A DNA stretch of 12,049 nucleotides from an uncultured Woeseiaceae bacterium. Lineage in GTDB: Bacteria; Pseudomonadota; Gammaproteobacteria; Steroidobacterales; Woeseiaceae. The stretch covers positions 1-12,049 of the forward strand of contig CALZHX010000070.1 in assembly GCA_945787435.1 (NCBI GenBank). Direction: 5' to 3'. Position numbers and translations under genes: made by a program. The notes under the pieces were generated by a model, which saw only the letters and a program-made list of their open reading frames with translations, did not search any database and was not told where the DNA came from. Shown in pieces: positions 1-6,994 of this stretch. The stretch's first letter is position 1. The number at the start of each line of letters is the position of its first letter.

Positions 1-2
1 AG

Positions 3-104
3 TACCTGCTCGCGCACATTCCACGCTCGAGTCCATTGCATGCGCGGCTCTCCGGCCATCTCGCCGATGGCAAGGAAATCGTCGACGTACACTTTCACGA
101 GTAG
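3..104 (+). CDS. C-terminal end of an unidentified protein (partial)
   Basis: An open frame enters from the left edge and stops at TAG 102-104, giving 33 residues that end in ...KEIVDVHFHE. About 70% of its codons end in G or C, like the intact genes nearby, and it ends just before a REP-like spacer, as a real gene end would. The fragment is rich in His and Leu and has no motif I can assign to a family. The other two forward frames are also open here, so the frame choice rests on codon bias and context. The start and identity lie outside the window. Confidence 0.42.
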   Translation, partial: YLLAHIPRSSPLHARLSGHLADGKEIVDVHFHE

Positions 105-130
105 GATTCAACGCACGAAGGCCGGCGCCG

Positions 131-203
131 CCACCTTTGTCGCCTCCATGGCTCGCTGCGCTGCGCTTTACTTGCGGCGACAAAGGTCCCGTCCCCGACC
201 TTC
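131..203. repeat. REP-like inverted-repeat element
   Basis: A perfect 12-bp inverted repeat (ACCTTTGTCGCC at 133-144, GGCGACAAAGGT at 176-187) encloses a 31-nt GC-rich loop. The right arm overlaps a second small hairpin, AAGGTC at 183-188 pairing with GACCTT at 197-202 across an eight-base pyrimidine-rich loop. The element lies in a spacer directly after a stop codon and before the next start, which is typical of REP or other dispersed palindromic elements. No T-run follows, so it is not a classical Rho-independent terminator, though it could stabilise the 3' end of the upstream mRNA. That it is repeated elsewhere in the genome is inference; only one copy is visible here. Confidence 0.5.
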
Positions 204-209
204 CGTCGG

Positions 210-215
210 TATACT
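210..215 (+). promoter_or_regulatory. possible -10 box for the exonuclease gene
   Basis: TATACT matches five of six positions of the sigma-70 -10 consensus and lies 8 nt before the ATG at 224. Transcription would then start within a few bases of the start codon, giving a nearly leaderless mRNA, which fits the absence of a Shine-Dalgarno sequence there. No convincing -35 box is seen at the expected distance, so this is tentative. Confidence 0.3.
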
Positions 216-223
216 GCCAAACG

Positions 224-1114
224 ATGCAATACCTGATTGATGCCAGCGTCTACGTGTTTCGGGCTTATTATTCGATGCCCGACGACATGGTTGATGGCGA
301 CGGTAACCCGGTAAACGCCTTGTACGGTTATTGTCGGTTCCTCGGCGACTTCCTGGAGCAGGTCAATCCGGAGTATGTCGGTGTCTTGTTCGACGAGAGC
401 ATGACGGAGTCGTTTCGAACAGAGATCTACCCCGAGTACAAGGCAAACCGCGATCCGGCGCCGGAAGATCTCAAGCGCCAGTTCGCGCAGTGCCGGCGAT
501 ACACGCGCGCGCTCGGCTTGCTGGAATGGGGTAGTCCGAAATACGAAGCTGACGACCTGATCGGTACGCTCGTCGAACATGGCCGAACTGTTAACAGGCC
601 GTCGACGATAGTGACGCGCGACAAGGATCTGGCGCAGTTGGTTTCAAAAAATGATGTGTTCTGGGATTTCGCAGGGAAGGGCAAGATAACCTACGGGGAG
701 GTTGCCGGTGTGTTTGGCGTGCCACCCGAACAGATTGCCGACTTCCTTGCGCTTGCGGGCGATGCTGTCGATAACATCAAGGGCGTTCCCGGCGTCGGTA
801 AAAAGACGGCCACGGTGCTGCTCCAAAACTTCAGCAGCCTCGATGACATCTACGACAATCTTGACAGGGTGCACGAAATCAATGTGCGCGGTTCCAAAAC
901 ACTGGGCGAAAAACTGGCGACCCACAAGGACGACGCATACCTGGCGCGCAAGCTGACTGGCATCGCTTGCGATGCGCCGATCGATGATGCCGAGGTTGCG
1001 TTACAACGCTCCCGGCCAGAACTCGGCGACATCAACGCCTTGTTTGATGAGGCCAACATAGGTACCGCTTTGCGTCGCCAGGCTGAGCGCATCGCGGACC
1101 TGAGTCGCGATTGA
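224..1114 (+). CDS. 5'-3' exonuclease, Pol I 5'-nuclease-like (FEN superfamily)
   Basis: The 296-residue protein matches the separate 5'-nuclease module related to the N-terminal domain of DNA polymerase I. Such enzymes cut 5' flaps or degrade 5' ends of DNA using a cluster of metal-binding acidic residues. Visible motifs are YLIDAS with D6, LFDES with D57, YKANR at 72-76 in the helical arch, YEADDL with E108/D110/D111, TRDKD with D133/D135, and GDAVDN with D180/D183. The last is followed by the DNA-binding helix-hairpin-helix GVPGVGKKTA (187-196). All expected acidic positions are present, so activity is likely. The frame is open further upstream, but the family N-terminus begins exactly at MQYLID, so ATG 224 is chosen despite no ribosome-binding site. 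It is longer than E. coli Xni (about 250 residues), so I give no symbol. Its stop overlaps the TTG start of the next gene, suggesting translational coupling. A role in RNA-primer removal or repair is inferred from the family. Confidence 0.93.
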   Translation: MQYLIDASVYVFRAYYSMPDDMVDGDGNPVNALYGYCRFLGDFLEQVNPEYVGVLFDESMTESFRTEIYPEYKANRDPAPEDLKRQFAQCRRYTRALGLLEWGSPKYEADDLIGTLVEHGRTVNRPSTIVTRDKDLAQLVSKNDVFWDFAGKGKITYGEVAGVFGVPPEQIADFLALAGDAVDNIKGVPGVGKKTATVLLQNFSSLDDIYDNLDRVHEINVRGSKTLGEKLATHKDDAYLARKLTGIACDAPIDDAEVALQRSRPELGDINALFDEANIGTALRRQAERIADLSRD

Positions 1115-1857
1115 GAAACACATTCCGTAAGACCGGGCCGGAGTCGGACCTCGCGATGTTCGAGGCCGAGGCTGACGGTCTTAATGAGCTGCGCGCGACA
1201 GGTGAGGTTCGTGTTCCTGAAGTTATCGACTGCGGGACCATGAATGGCCAGAGTTACATCGACCTTGAACGCCTGCAGCTCGAGCCGACGACGCAGGAAT
1301 GTGAACGGCGTTTCGGTGAACAGCTCGCGCGATTGCATCGTCACACCCAGGTCCAGTTCGGCTGGTTTCGTGACAATACGATTGGCCTGACCCCGCAAAG
1401 AAACGACCTGACCGACAACTGGATTGTATTTTTTCTCGAACACAGGCTTGGATTTCAGGTTGAGCTCGCGGTAGCAAACGGCTATGGGGCGGAGTTATCG
1501 GACCTGGCGGTGCAGCTGGCTGACCGCTTGCCGGAGTTATTCGCAGACTACGAGCCGCAAGCGTCACTGTTGCACGGTGATCTATGGGGTGGTAACTGGG
1601 GTTCAGTCGATGGAGAGCCGGTTACGTTCGACCCGGCCGTGTACTTTGGTGATCGAGAGTCGGACATTGCGATGACGATGCTGTTCGGTGGATTCGGTCG
1701 TGCATTCTACGAGGCGTACGAGACGAATTGGCCGATGGCGGCCGGACACATGCAGCGCACCAAGCTCTATCAGCTTTACCACGTTTTGAATCATCTGAAC
1801 CTGTTCGGCCGCTCCTACCTTGGCCGCGCGATGGCCCTACTGAGGGAACTCACTTAG
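1111..1857 (+). CDS. fructosamine kinase family protein, N-terminally truncated
   Basis: The 248 residues align from memory with the fructosamine/ketosamine-3-kinase family (E. coli YniA), small phosphotransferases of the aminoglycoside-kinase fold that phosphorylate sugars on glycated amines. Family landmarks are MFEAEADGL (16-24), LLHGDLWGGNW with catalytic D157 and N162, and FDPAVYFGDRESD with metal-binding D174. The C-terminus (YQLYxxLNHLNLFG, about 220-233) is complete. The N-terminus is not: the family usually has about 40 further residues carrying a glycine-rich GG(D/E)xxxA strand before the ATP-binding lysine. Here the frame begins only at about FRKT (5-8), where K7 would be that lysine. 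An in-frame stop at 1084-1086 blocks extension, and the only start codon before that motif is TTG 1111, overlapping the exonuclease stop; the next candidate is ATG 1156. The missing strands are not found in the other upstream frames. It may be a remnant, a shortened protein, or the product of a sequence error. Its 3' end overlaps the converging VOC gene by 21 bp. Confidence 0.82.
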   Translation: MRNTFRKTGPESDLAMFEAEADGLNELRATGEVRVPEVIDCGTMNGQSYIDLERLQLEPTTQECERRFGEQLARLHRHTQVQFGWFRDNTIGLTPQRNDLTDNWIVFFLEHRLGFQVELAVANGYGAELSDLAVQLADRLPELFADYEPQASLLHGDLWGGNWGSVDGEPVTFDPAVYFGDRESDIAMTMLFGGFGRAFYEAYETNWPMAAGHMQRTKLYQLYHVLNHLNLFGRSYLGRAMALLRELT

Positions 1858-2604
1858 GTCGTCGGATTCCTCAACCTCGTACAGGTCGCCCAGAAAGTCT
1901 TCATCGAATGCGTAGAGCATCGTTCCTTCAGGAGCCTTCATGGCAACGTACGCACCTTCGTAGCCCGGGAATTTCTCATACGGCAAACCGTGCCTCTCCA
2001 GTGTTGCAATTAATGCTTCTTTATCCTGGCAGCGGAAGCATAGTGACGGCGAATTTAGCGCGATGCTCTCGGACAGGCCCAGTGCGATGCCGCCTGCTTC
2101 AAAGCGCATGTGCACTGTCGGTTCTTCTCGCACTCGCAGAAGATTGGGTGCAACTGATGCCCAAAACCGGGCGGAGTGAACTGCGTCGCGCACTGGCAAC
2201 GAGAGCTCGAACCAGATCCCACACACGGAATCATTGTCGACTTCATCACCACCCGTAAACGTTCGTGCCTCGAGCATTGTGACCATGTGGCCATCAAGGT
2301 CGGCAAGGCCGAGTTCGTTAAACACATCTTCGTCGAGGCGCATGAAGCTAAAGTCGAAACCGTGGTCGTTCATGGACCGTGCGCGACGCGCAAGGTCCTG
2401 CTGAACGAACGAAATTGCCGGCGTGTCGAAATCTCGATCATGCAAACCGATATTCAGAATACCGTCGCTGACAACGGCGTACTTATGCGACCAGACATCG
2501 CCAATTTCGCGCTCGGTAAATCCCAGCAACTTGTAATAGCTTAACGAGTCAAGAATATTCGGCGTGCGAATACTGAATTCCAGAAACCGGCCCAGGCTGC
2601 TCAT
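1837..2604 (-). CDS. glyoxalase/bleomycin-resistance-fold (VOC superfamily) protein
   Basis: The 255-residue soluble protein shows two tandem VOC-like modules, about residues 5-115 and 128-236. Each starts with a beta strand and helix resembling the family pattern (FLEFSIRT..ILDSLSYYKLLGF; WFELSLPVRDAVHSARFW) and ends with a conserved-type strand (DLDGHMVTMLEA; APEGTMLYAF). VOC proteins include glyoxalase I, extradiol dioxygenases, epimerases and drug-binding proteins, often with metal held by His/Glu. Here the usual ligand positions are not clearly conserved; E9, E112 and E133 are the visible acidic candidates, so I do not assign a reaction. Its ATG overlaps the hemH stop as ATGA (2604-2601), meaning it is translated from the hemH mRNA and probably coupled to it. 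The acidic tail (about 240-252) is unremarkable. The 3' end overlaps the fructosamine-kinase-family gene tail to tail. Confidence 0.8.
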   Translation of the reverse strand: MSSLGRFLEFSIRTPNILDSLSYYKLLGFTEREIGDVWSHKYAVVSDGILNIGLHDRDFDTPAISFVQQDLARRARSMNDHGFDFSFMRLDEDVFNELGLADLDGHMVTMLEARTFTGGDEVDNDSVCGIWFELSLPVRDAVHSARFWASVAPNLLRVREEPTVHMRFEAGGIALGLSESIALNSPSLCFRCQDKEALIATLERHGLPYEKFPGYEGAYVAMKAPEGTMLYAFDEDFLGDLYEVEESDDLSEFPQ

Positions 2605-3713
2605 GACCCGGCTCCGCGGGCCAGGGCGCGTTCCCTCGACTTATCCTGCTCATGGGCGGCGTCGCTGGCGCTCCAGTCAGGCGACGATTCGGGCCAGCCG
2701 CCGATATGCTTTTCGATCAGACGCGTCAAAAAGGCGATGTGGTCGTCGCGCGCATTGAGCGCCGGAATGTAGTTCAGCTCGCCGCCACCGGCGTCCTTGA
2801 AAATCTCGGCATTTTGCAGGGCAATTTCTTCAAGTGTTTCGAGGCAGTCTGCTGCAAAACCGGGGCAAACGACGTCTAGCCGCGCCATGCCGGCCTTACC
2901 CAGCGATGCGACCGTTTCGTCAGTATAGGGCCGCAGCCACTCAGTGCGGCCAACGCGTGATTGGAACGTCACGATCCAGGCGTCGTCATCGAGTTCCAGG
3001 GACTCCGCCACGAGACGCGCCGTCTTAAGGCACTGGCAGTGGTAAGGGTCGCCGTCAATGAGGTTCTGTTGTGGCAGGCCGTGAAACGAAAACAGCAGCT
3101 TGTCACCACTGCCGTGTTGCTCGCGGTATTCGCGGATGCTCTGCGATAGTGCAGCAATGTAGCCGCGCGCGTCATGGTAGTGATTAATGAAACGAAACTC
3201 CGGCACCCAGCGTCGCCGGCAGAGCTCGGCCGTAACCGCGTCGAAGATCGACGCCGTTGTCGTGCCGGAATACTGCGGATAGAGAGGCAGGCAAACGATG
3301 CGCCGGGCACCTTTTTCGTAGAGGCGTTCGAGGGCCTCGCGCAATGATGGTTCGCCGTAGGACATGCCGAGTTCGACATGCACGGTGCCGGACACCCGTG
3401 CGGCTAGCTGCTGCGCTATCGCGTTACTGATGTCCCGGGAATACAGGAGCAGCGGCGAGCCGTGCTCTGTCCAGATTTTTTGGTACGCCTTTGCCGAGCG
3501 CGCAGGACGAAAGCGGAGTATGAAGGCATTGAGTATGAGCCACCAGACTGGCCGTGGAACTTCGACGACGCGCGGGTCCCACAGAAACGCTTTGAGGAAT
3601 CGCCGCACCGCTGAGGTTGTTGGTGCTGCCGGCGTGCCGAGATTGACTACCAGAACACCGAGGGACTCCGGGAGCCCGTGCTCGTATTGCGGCGCGGATT
3701 GATACGTCGGCAT
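2601..3713 (-). CDS. hemH: ferrochelatase (protoheme ferro-lyase)
   Basis: Ferrochelatase inserts Fe(II) into protoporphyrin IX, the final step of protoheme synthesis, at the inner face of the cytoplasmic membrane. The 370-residue protein carries the family landmarks in order: VVNLGTP (22-28), GSPLL (85-89), MSYGEPS (117-123), LPLYPQYSGTTTAS (142-155), FSFHGLP with catalytic H211, and CPGFAADCLETLEEI (283-297) with E292. The H211-E292 spacing of 81 equals that of the known H183/E264 pair in Bacillus subtilis. The start is placed at ATG 3713; the frame stays open to 3875, but the upstream residues are not ferrochelatase-like. The Shine-Dalgarno match is weak. A polar C-terminal tail of about 30 residues follows the conserved core. 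It overlaps the next gene by ATGA and is divergent from the gene at 3827. Confidence 0.96.
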   Translation of the reverse strand: MPTYQSAPQYEHGLPESLGVLVVNLGTPAAPTTSAVRRFLKAFLWDPRVVEVPRPVWWLILNAFILRFRPARSAKAYQKIWTEHGSPLLLYSRDISNAIAQQLAARVSGTVHVELGMSYGEPSLREALERLYEKGARRIVCLPLYPQYSGTTTASIFDAVTAELCRRRWVPEFRFINHYHDARGYIAALSQSIREYREQHGSGDKLLFSFHGLPQQNLIDGDPYHCQCLKTARLVAESLELDDDAWIVTFQSRVGRTEWLRPYTDETVASLGKAGMARLDVVCPGFAADCLETLEEIALQNAEIFKDAGGGELNYIPALNARDDHIAFLTRLIEKHIGGWPESSPDWSASDAAHEQDKSRERALARGAGS

Positions 3714-3826
3714 AGGCCTGTAACTGGTGTCGGACGGCGTAACAGTAAACGAAAGGCCGTTCCTGCGCCAGCGAGCAGCGCTATAATCCTTTGTCCTGAT
3801 TGGAGACTTGTGACGCGACGAGAGCC
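3714..3826. promoter_or_regulatory. divergent intergenic region, hemH / small membrane protein
   Basis: This 113-bp spacer must hold promoters for both directions. On the plus strand a perfect TATAAT lies at 3782-3787. Without a clear -35 element at 16-18 bp upstream (TTCCTG at 3760-3765 is the nearest), it would start transcription near 3794 and leave a leader of about 33 nt. For hemH on the minus strand I see only weak AT-rich candidates. No strong operator palindrome is evident. Confidence 0.5.
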
Positions 3827-4261
3827 ATGGAATTACTACCGGAAGACGATGAAAGCCGCCCGCCGCTGTGGACACTGATAAGGGACATTGCGGTCCTGCA
3901 GGTCAAATTGCTTGTTGACGGATTTCGCGATCTCATCCTGGTTCCGGCTTCCCTGGTCGCTGGCATCATCAGCCTGAGCAAGACAAAGGACGGTGAACCC
4001 GGCACTGAGTTCTATACGCTCGTCGGCGCTGGCAAGCAGAGCGAGCGATGGATCAACCTGTTCGGCGCCTACAAGAACGCACCACCCGAGGTGACCGAGA
4101 AGAATCACTTTGGGAACGCAGATATCGATGACATCGTGTCGCGCGTTGAGTCATTCGTCGTCGACGAGTACAAGCGCGGTGGCGTCACAGCGCAAGCGCG
4201 AGACAGGATGAACAAGGCAATAGACGCGATACGTCGCCGCCGCGAAGACGAAAACCGCTAG
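3827..4261 (+). CDS. small predicted membrane-associated protein of unknown function
   Basis: I do not recognise this 144-residue protein. Residues 1-13 are acidic and polar. Residues 14-50 form a long hydrophobic to amphipathic stretch (WTLIRDIAVLQVKLLVDGFR, then LILVPASLVAGIISL) that could be one membrane helix preceded by an amphipathic helix. The rest is soluble, with the segment GKQSERWINLFGAY (69-82) and a charged C-terminal helix ending in RRRREDENR. No Cys is present and no catalytic motif is apparent. ATG 3827 is chosen because it follows the TATAAT at 3782 by a plausible distance. The GAGAG at 3820-3824 is closer to the start than usual, and an in-frame TTG at 3800 is possible. It ends 10 bp from the converging thiolase gene. 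A membrane-scaffold or regulatory role would be guesswork. Confidence 0.75.
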   Translation: MELLPEDDESRPPLWTLIRDIAVLQVKLLVDGFRDLILVPASLVAGIISLSKTKDGEPGTEFYTLVGAGKQSERWINLFGAYKNAPPEVTEKNHFGNADIDDIVSRVESFVVDEYKRGGVTAQARDRMNKAIDAIRRRREDENR

Positions 4262-4271
4262 TTGAGCAGCC

Positions 4272-5558
4272 TCAGGCAGCTTCCATTATCGCCGTGACAC
4301 CCATGCCGCCAGCCGTGCATACTGAGATCAGGCCGCGGCCCGAACCTTTCTCGGCGAGCAACTTGGACATTGTCCCGACAATGCGCGCACCGGTTGCCGC
4401 AAACGGGTGGCCCATCGCAATACTGCCGCCCTTGACGTTGAGCCTGGACAGGTCGATCGGACCCATCGGTTCGTTGCGACCGAGCCGATCACGGCAGAAC
4501 TTCTCGGACTGCCAGGCTTTCAACGTGGCAATTGTCTGGGCAGCGAACGCCTCGTGGATTTCATAAAAATCGAAGTCCTGCAGACGCAGGTTGGCCTGCT
4601 TGAGCATCTCTGACACGGCATAGGCCGGCGCCATCAACAAGCCCTCGTCATCGACGAAGTTGACAGCCGCAACCTTGACGAATGTCAGATATGCCGTGAT
4701 CGGCAGGTTCTTCAATTGTGCCCAGTCCTCGGACGCCAGCAGCACGGCTGCAGCACCGTCGGTTAAAGGTGTACTGTTGCCTGCCGTCATTGTGCCGTCG
4801 CCGCTCTTGTCGAAAACCGGTTTCAGCGTTGCCAGTTTCTCAAACGTCGTGTCTCTGCGGATATTGTTGTCTTCTTCGCAGTCGAGGAACGGAACAACGA
4901 GGTCGTCGTACCAGCCCGCGTCAAAGGCAGCAGCGGCTTTGACATGGCTCGCAAGCGCGAGCTGATCCTGGTGCTCACGCGGTACGTCCCATTGCTGGGC
5001 CGTGATTTCCATGCTTTCGCCCATCGACAGGCCGGTGCGAGGTTCAGTCACACCAGGAAAGTCGGGCTTGAAATGCCAGGGCCGCAGACGGAACCACGGC
5101 AGAATGCGTTGCGCAACAGAACGCGCACGATACACATCCATCAACACTGATCGATAACCATCGTTGTAGGTAATGGGTGGGTCACTGATCGAATCGGTGC
5201 CACCGGCAATACCAGAATCGATCTGTCCGAGTGCAATCTTGTTGGCGATCATCGCACAGGCCTCAAGACTGGTGCCGCAGGCCCGCTGCAGATCCACGCC
5301 CGGCGTGCGAGGTGACAATCCGGATTCGATGACGGACTCGCGCGCCAGGTTCCAGTCGCGCGAATGCTTGATGACGGCACCGAGTGCGACATCGCCAAGC
5401 ATCTGGCCCTTGAGATCGAACTTGTTGACCAGGCCACTGAGCGCTGCGGACATCAGGTCGAGGTTGGAACAATTCCGGTAGATCGAATGGGATCGGCAAA
5501 AAGGAATTCGGGAACCCCCGATTACGGCGACTCTAATCGCCTGGCCATCGTGCAGCAT
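4272..5558 (-). CDS. acetyl-CoA C-acyltransferase (thiolase), FadI-like
   Basis: Thiolases cleave 3-ketoacyl-CoA to acetyl-CoA and a shortened acyl-CoA in beta-oxidation, or run in reverse in synthesis. The 428-residue protein has all catalytic elements: nucleophile C94 in QRACGTSLEA, HEAF at 335-338, GGSIAMGHPFAATGAR with H384, and CTAGGMG with C414. HEAF instead of the NEAF of most thiolases, together with the length, points to the FadI/trifunctional-beta branch, which normally partners a FadJ-type hydratase/dehydrogenase. No such partner gene lies alongside. The start at 5558 is supported by a strong GGAGGA about 5 nt upstream on the minus strand. It is divergent from the MATE gene. FadI-like identity is from motif reading; another acetyl-CoA acetyltransferase subgroup is possible, so I give no symbol. 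Confidence 0.93.
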   Translation of the reverse strand: MLHDGQAIRVAVIGGSRIPFCRSHSIYRNCSNLDLMSAALSGLVNKFDLKGQMLGDVALGAVIKHSRDWNLARESVIESGLSPRTPGVDLQRACGTSLEACAMIANKIALGQIDSGIAGGTDSISDPPITYNDGYRSVLMDVYRARSVAQRILPWFRLRPWHFKPDFPGVTEPRTGLSMGESMEITAQQWDVPREHQDQLALASHVKAAAAFDAGWYDDLVVPFLDCEEDNNIRRDTTFEKLATLKPVFDKSGDGTMTAGNSTPLTDGAAAVLLASEDWAQLKNLPITAYLTFVKVAAVNFVDDEGLLMAPAYAVSEMLKQANLRLQDFDFYEIHEAFAAQTIATLKAWQSEKFCRDRLGRNEPMGPIDLSRLNVKGGSIAMGHPFAATGARIVGTMSKLLAEKGSGRGLISVCTAGGMGVTAIMEAA

Positions 5559-5611
5559 GCTTTCCTCCGTAAATACTTGCAGGCTCGGTTGCGCCCGTAC
5601 TTTACACCAAA
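5559..5611. promoter_or_regulatory. short divergent spacer, thiolase / MATE pump
   Basis: Only 53 bp separate the two start codons, so both promoters must overlap here or inside the neighbouring genes. The minus strand carries a clear GGAGGA ribosome-binding site for the thiolase. On the plus strand TTGCAG (5577-5582) and TACTTT (5598-5603) are a poor promoter pair with 15-bp spacing. No operator-like palindrome was seen. Confidence 0.35.
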
Positions 5612-6994
5612 ATGAGCTACATTGACCGCATGTGGCGATCGAATAATTGGCGACAAGAAGCCCCGGCGCTGCTGAAGCTCGCTGGGCCGCTCATCGTCAA
5701 CAATTTGTCGATCGCCGGCATGCAGTTCGCGGATGCGGTGATGTCCGGGCGGCTGGGTGCCGAGTCACTTGCGGCCGTCGCCGTGGGGGCAAGTGTGTGG
5801 TTTTTCGGTTTTGCCTTATGTCTCGGTGTCCTAATGGCCATCTCACCGATTGCGGCGCGCCACTATGGTGCAGGCAACCCGGAGCTGATTGGTCGTTACA
5901 CACGCCAGGGCATGTACCTCGGCATCGCCATTGGCGTCACGCTCATTGCGCTCGTTTACGCGACCGTGGAGCCGCTACTCAATAAGGTCGGCATTGACGA
6001 GAATTTCAGGGAGCTGACGGTCGGTTACGTCAAAGCCATCGTTTGGGGTGGCCCTGCCATTTTCGTGTTTCTTGCACTGCGATTTACGACGGAAGGGATC
6101 GGTCACACCCGGCCGATCATGTATGCCTCGATATTTTCCCTGGTGTGCAATGTGTTCCTGAATTACGTACTGATGTTCGGCCATTTCGGGGCGCCCGCCC
6201 TTGGCGTCGTTGGTTGCGGCCTGGCCAGTGCGATAACGATGTGGGCAATCATGATCGTACTCGCGACCTACATGAAAATAAGCCCGCGCTACGAGCCGTT
6301 GAAAATATTTTCGCGCGTTTCTCCGCTTCGGCCGCAAGCGCTCAAAGAAATTCTCTTGCTGGGCACGCCGATTGCGATAACCATCACGGCCGAGGCCGGG
6401 CTGTTCAATGCCGTATCTATCCTGATGGGCACACGCGGTGCGGCCATCGCGGCAGCACATCAAATCGCAATCAACTTTGCCGCCACGATGTTCATGGTGC
6501 CGCTCGCACTGAGTTCGGCCATTACGATCCGGGTCGGACATGCGCTGGGCGCCGGCAATGCGCGGGCGGCGAGATTCAGCGGCGCAGTCGGCATATTGAT
6601 TTGTACGTCCTTCATGGCGGTATCGGCGACATTCCTGCTTATCTTCCGCGATGCCGTCGTAACCGTGTACACGAACGACACGTCGGTAACGAGTATTGCT
6701 GTCGGCCTGTTATTGATGGCCGCAATCTTCCAGGTGGCCGATGGCGCACAAATCGGCGCAGCAGGCGCTCTGCGCGGTTACAAAGACACGCGCGTGCCCA
6801 TGGCAATAAACATTTTCTCGTACTGGGTGCTGGCGTTCCCGCTCGCTTACCTGGCCGCAGTAACCTACAAGTCGCCACCCAGCTATGTGTGGGGCGGTTT
6901 TGTCATCGGCCTGACTACGGCGGGAATACTGCTGACCTGGCGTTATGCGCGAGTATCCCGTGGGCAACTTAAGCCGGTTGAATATTCGCGTTGA
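5612..6994 (+). CDS. MATE-family multidrug efflux protein, NorM type
   Basis: This 460-residue, strongly hydrophobic inner-membrane protein has two six-helix halves, as in Na+- or H+-driven multidrug and toxic compound extrusion pumps. The first half opens with LAGPLIVNNLSIAGMQFADAV, where D41 matches the conserved Asp of helix 1 (D36 in Vibrio cholerae NorM). The second half begins GTPIAITITAEAGLFNA with E261 (E255 equivalent) and contains RVGHALGAGN (307-316). QVADGAQIGAAGALRGYKD carries D376 (D371 equivalent). Length and residues are those of an intact pump. Export of cationic drugs or dyes is family knowledge; the real substrate is unknown. ATG 5612 is taken as the start, with ATG 5630 as an alternative; neither has a good ribosome-binding site. 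The last 26 bp overlap the converging FAD oxidase gene. Confidence 0.92.
   Translation: MSYIDRMWRSNNWRQEAPALLKLAGPLIVNNLSIAGMQFADAVMSGRLGAESLAAVAVGASVWFFGFALCLGVLMAISPIAARHYGAGNPELIGRYTRQGMYLGIAIGVTLIALVYATVEPLLNKVGIDENFRELTVGYVKAIVWGGPAIFVFLALRFTTEGIGHTRPIMYASIFSLVCNVFLNYVLMFGHFGAPALGVVGCGLASAITMWAIMIVLATYMKISPRYEPLKIFSRVSPLRPQALKEILLLGTPIAITITAEAGLFNAVSILMGTRGAAIAAAHQIAINFAATMFMVPLALSSAITIRVGHALGAGNARAARFSGAVGILICTSFMAVSATFLLIFRDAVVTVYTNDTSVTSIAVGLLLMAAIFQVADGAQIGAAGALRGYKDTRVPMAINIFSYWVLAFPLAYLAAVTYKSPPSYVWGGFVIGLTTAGILLTWRYARVSRGQLKPVEYSR

Noticed and set aside
137..223. Upstream extension of the exonuclease frame to an earlier ATG at 137.
   Set aside because: The extra residues run through the REP-like inverted repeat and are unlike the family, whose N-terminus begins at MQYLID (224).
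3714..3875. Upstream extension of the ferrochelatase frame to 3875.
   Set aside because: The added 54 residues would overlap the divergent gene and its TATAAT box, and do not resemble ferrochelatase N-termini.
5975..6972. Long open frames on both strands inside the MATE gene (up to 309 codons).
   Set aside because: They are rich in Arg, His and Cys, match no family, and lie within a clearly intact membrane-protein gene; they are by-products of GC-rich codon use.
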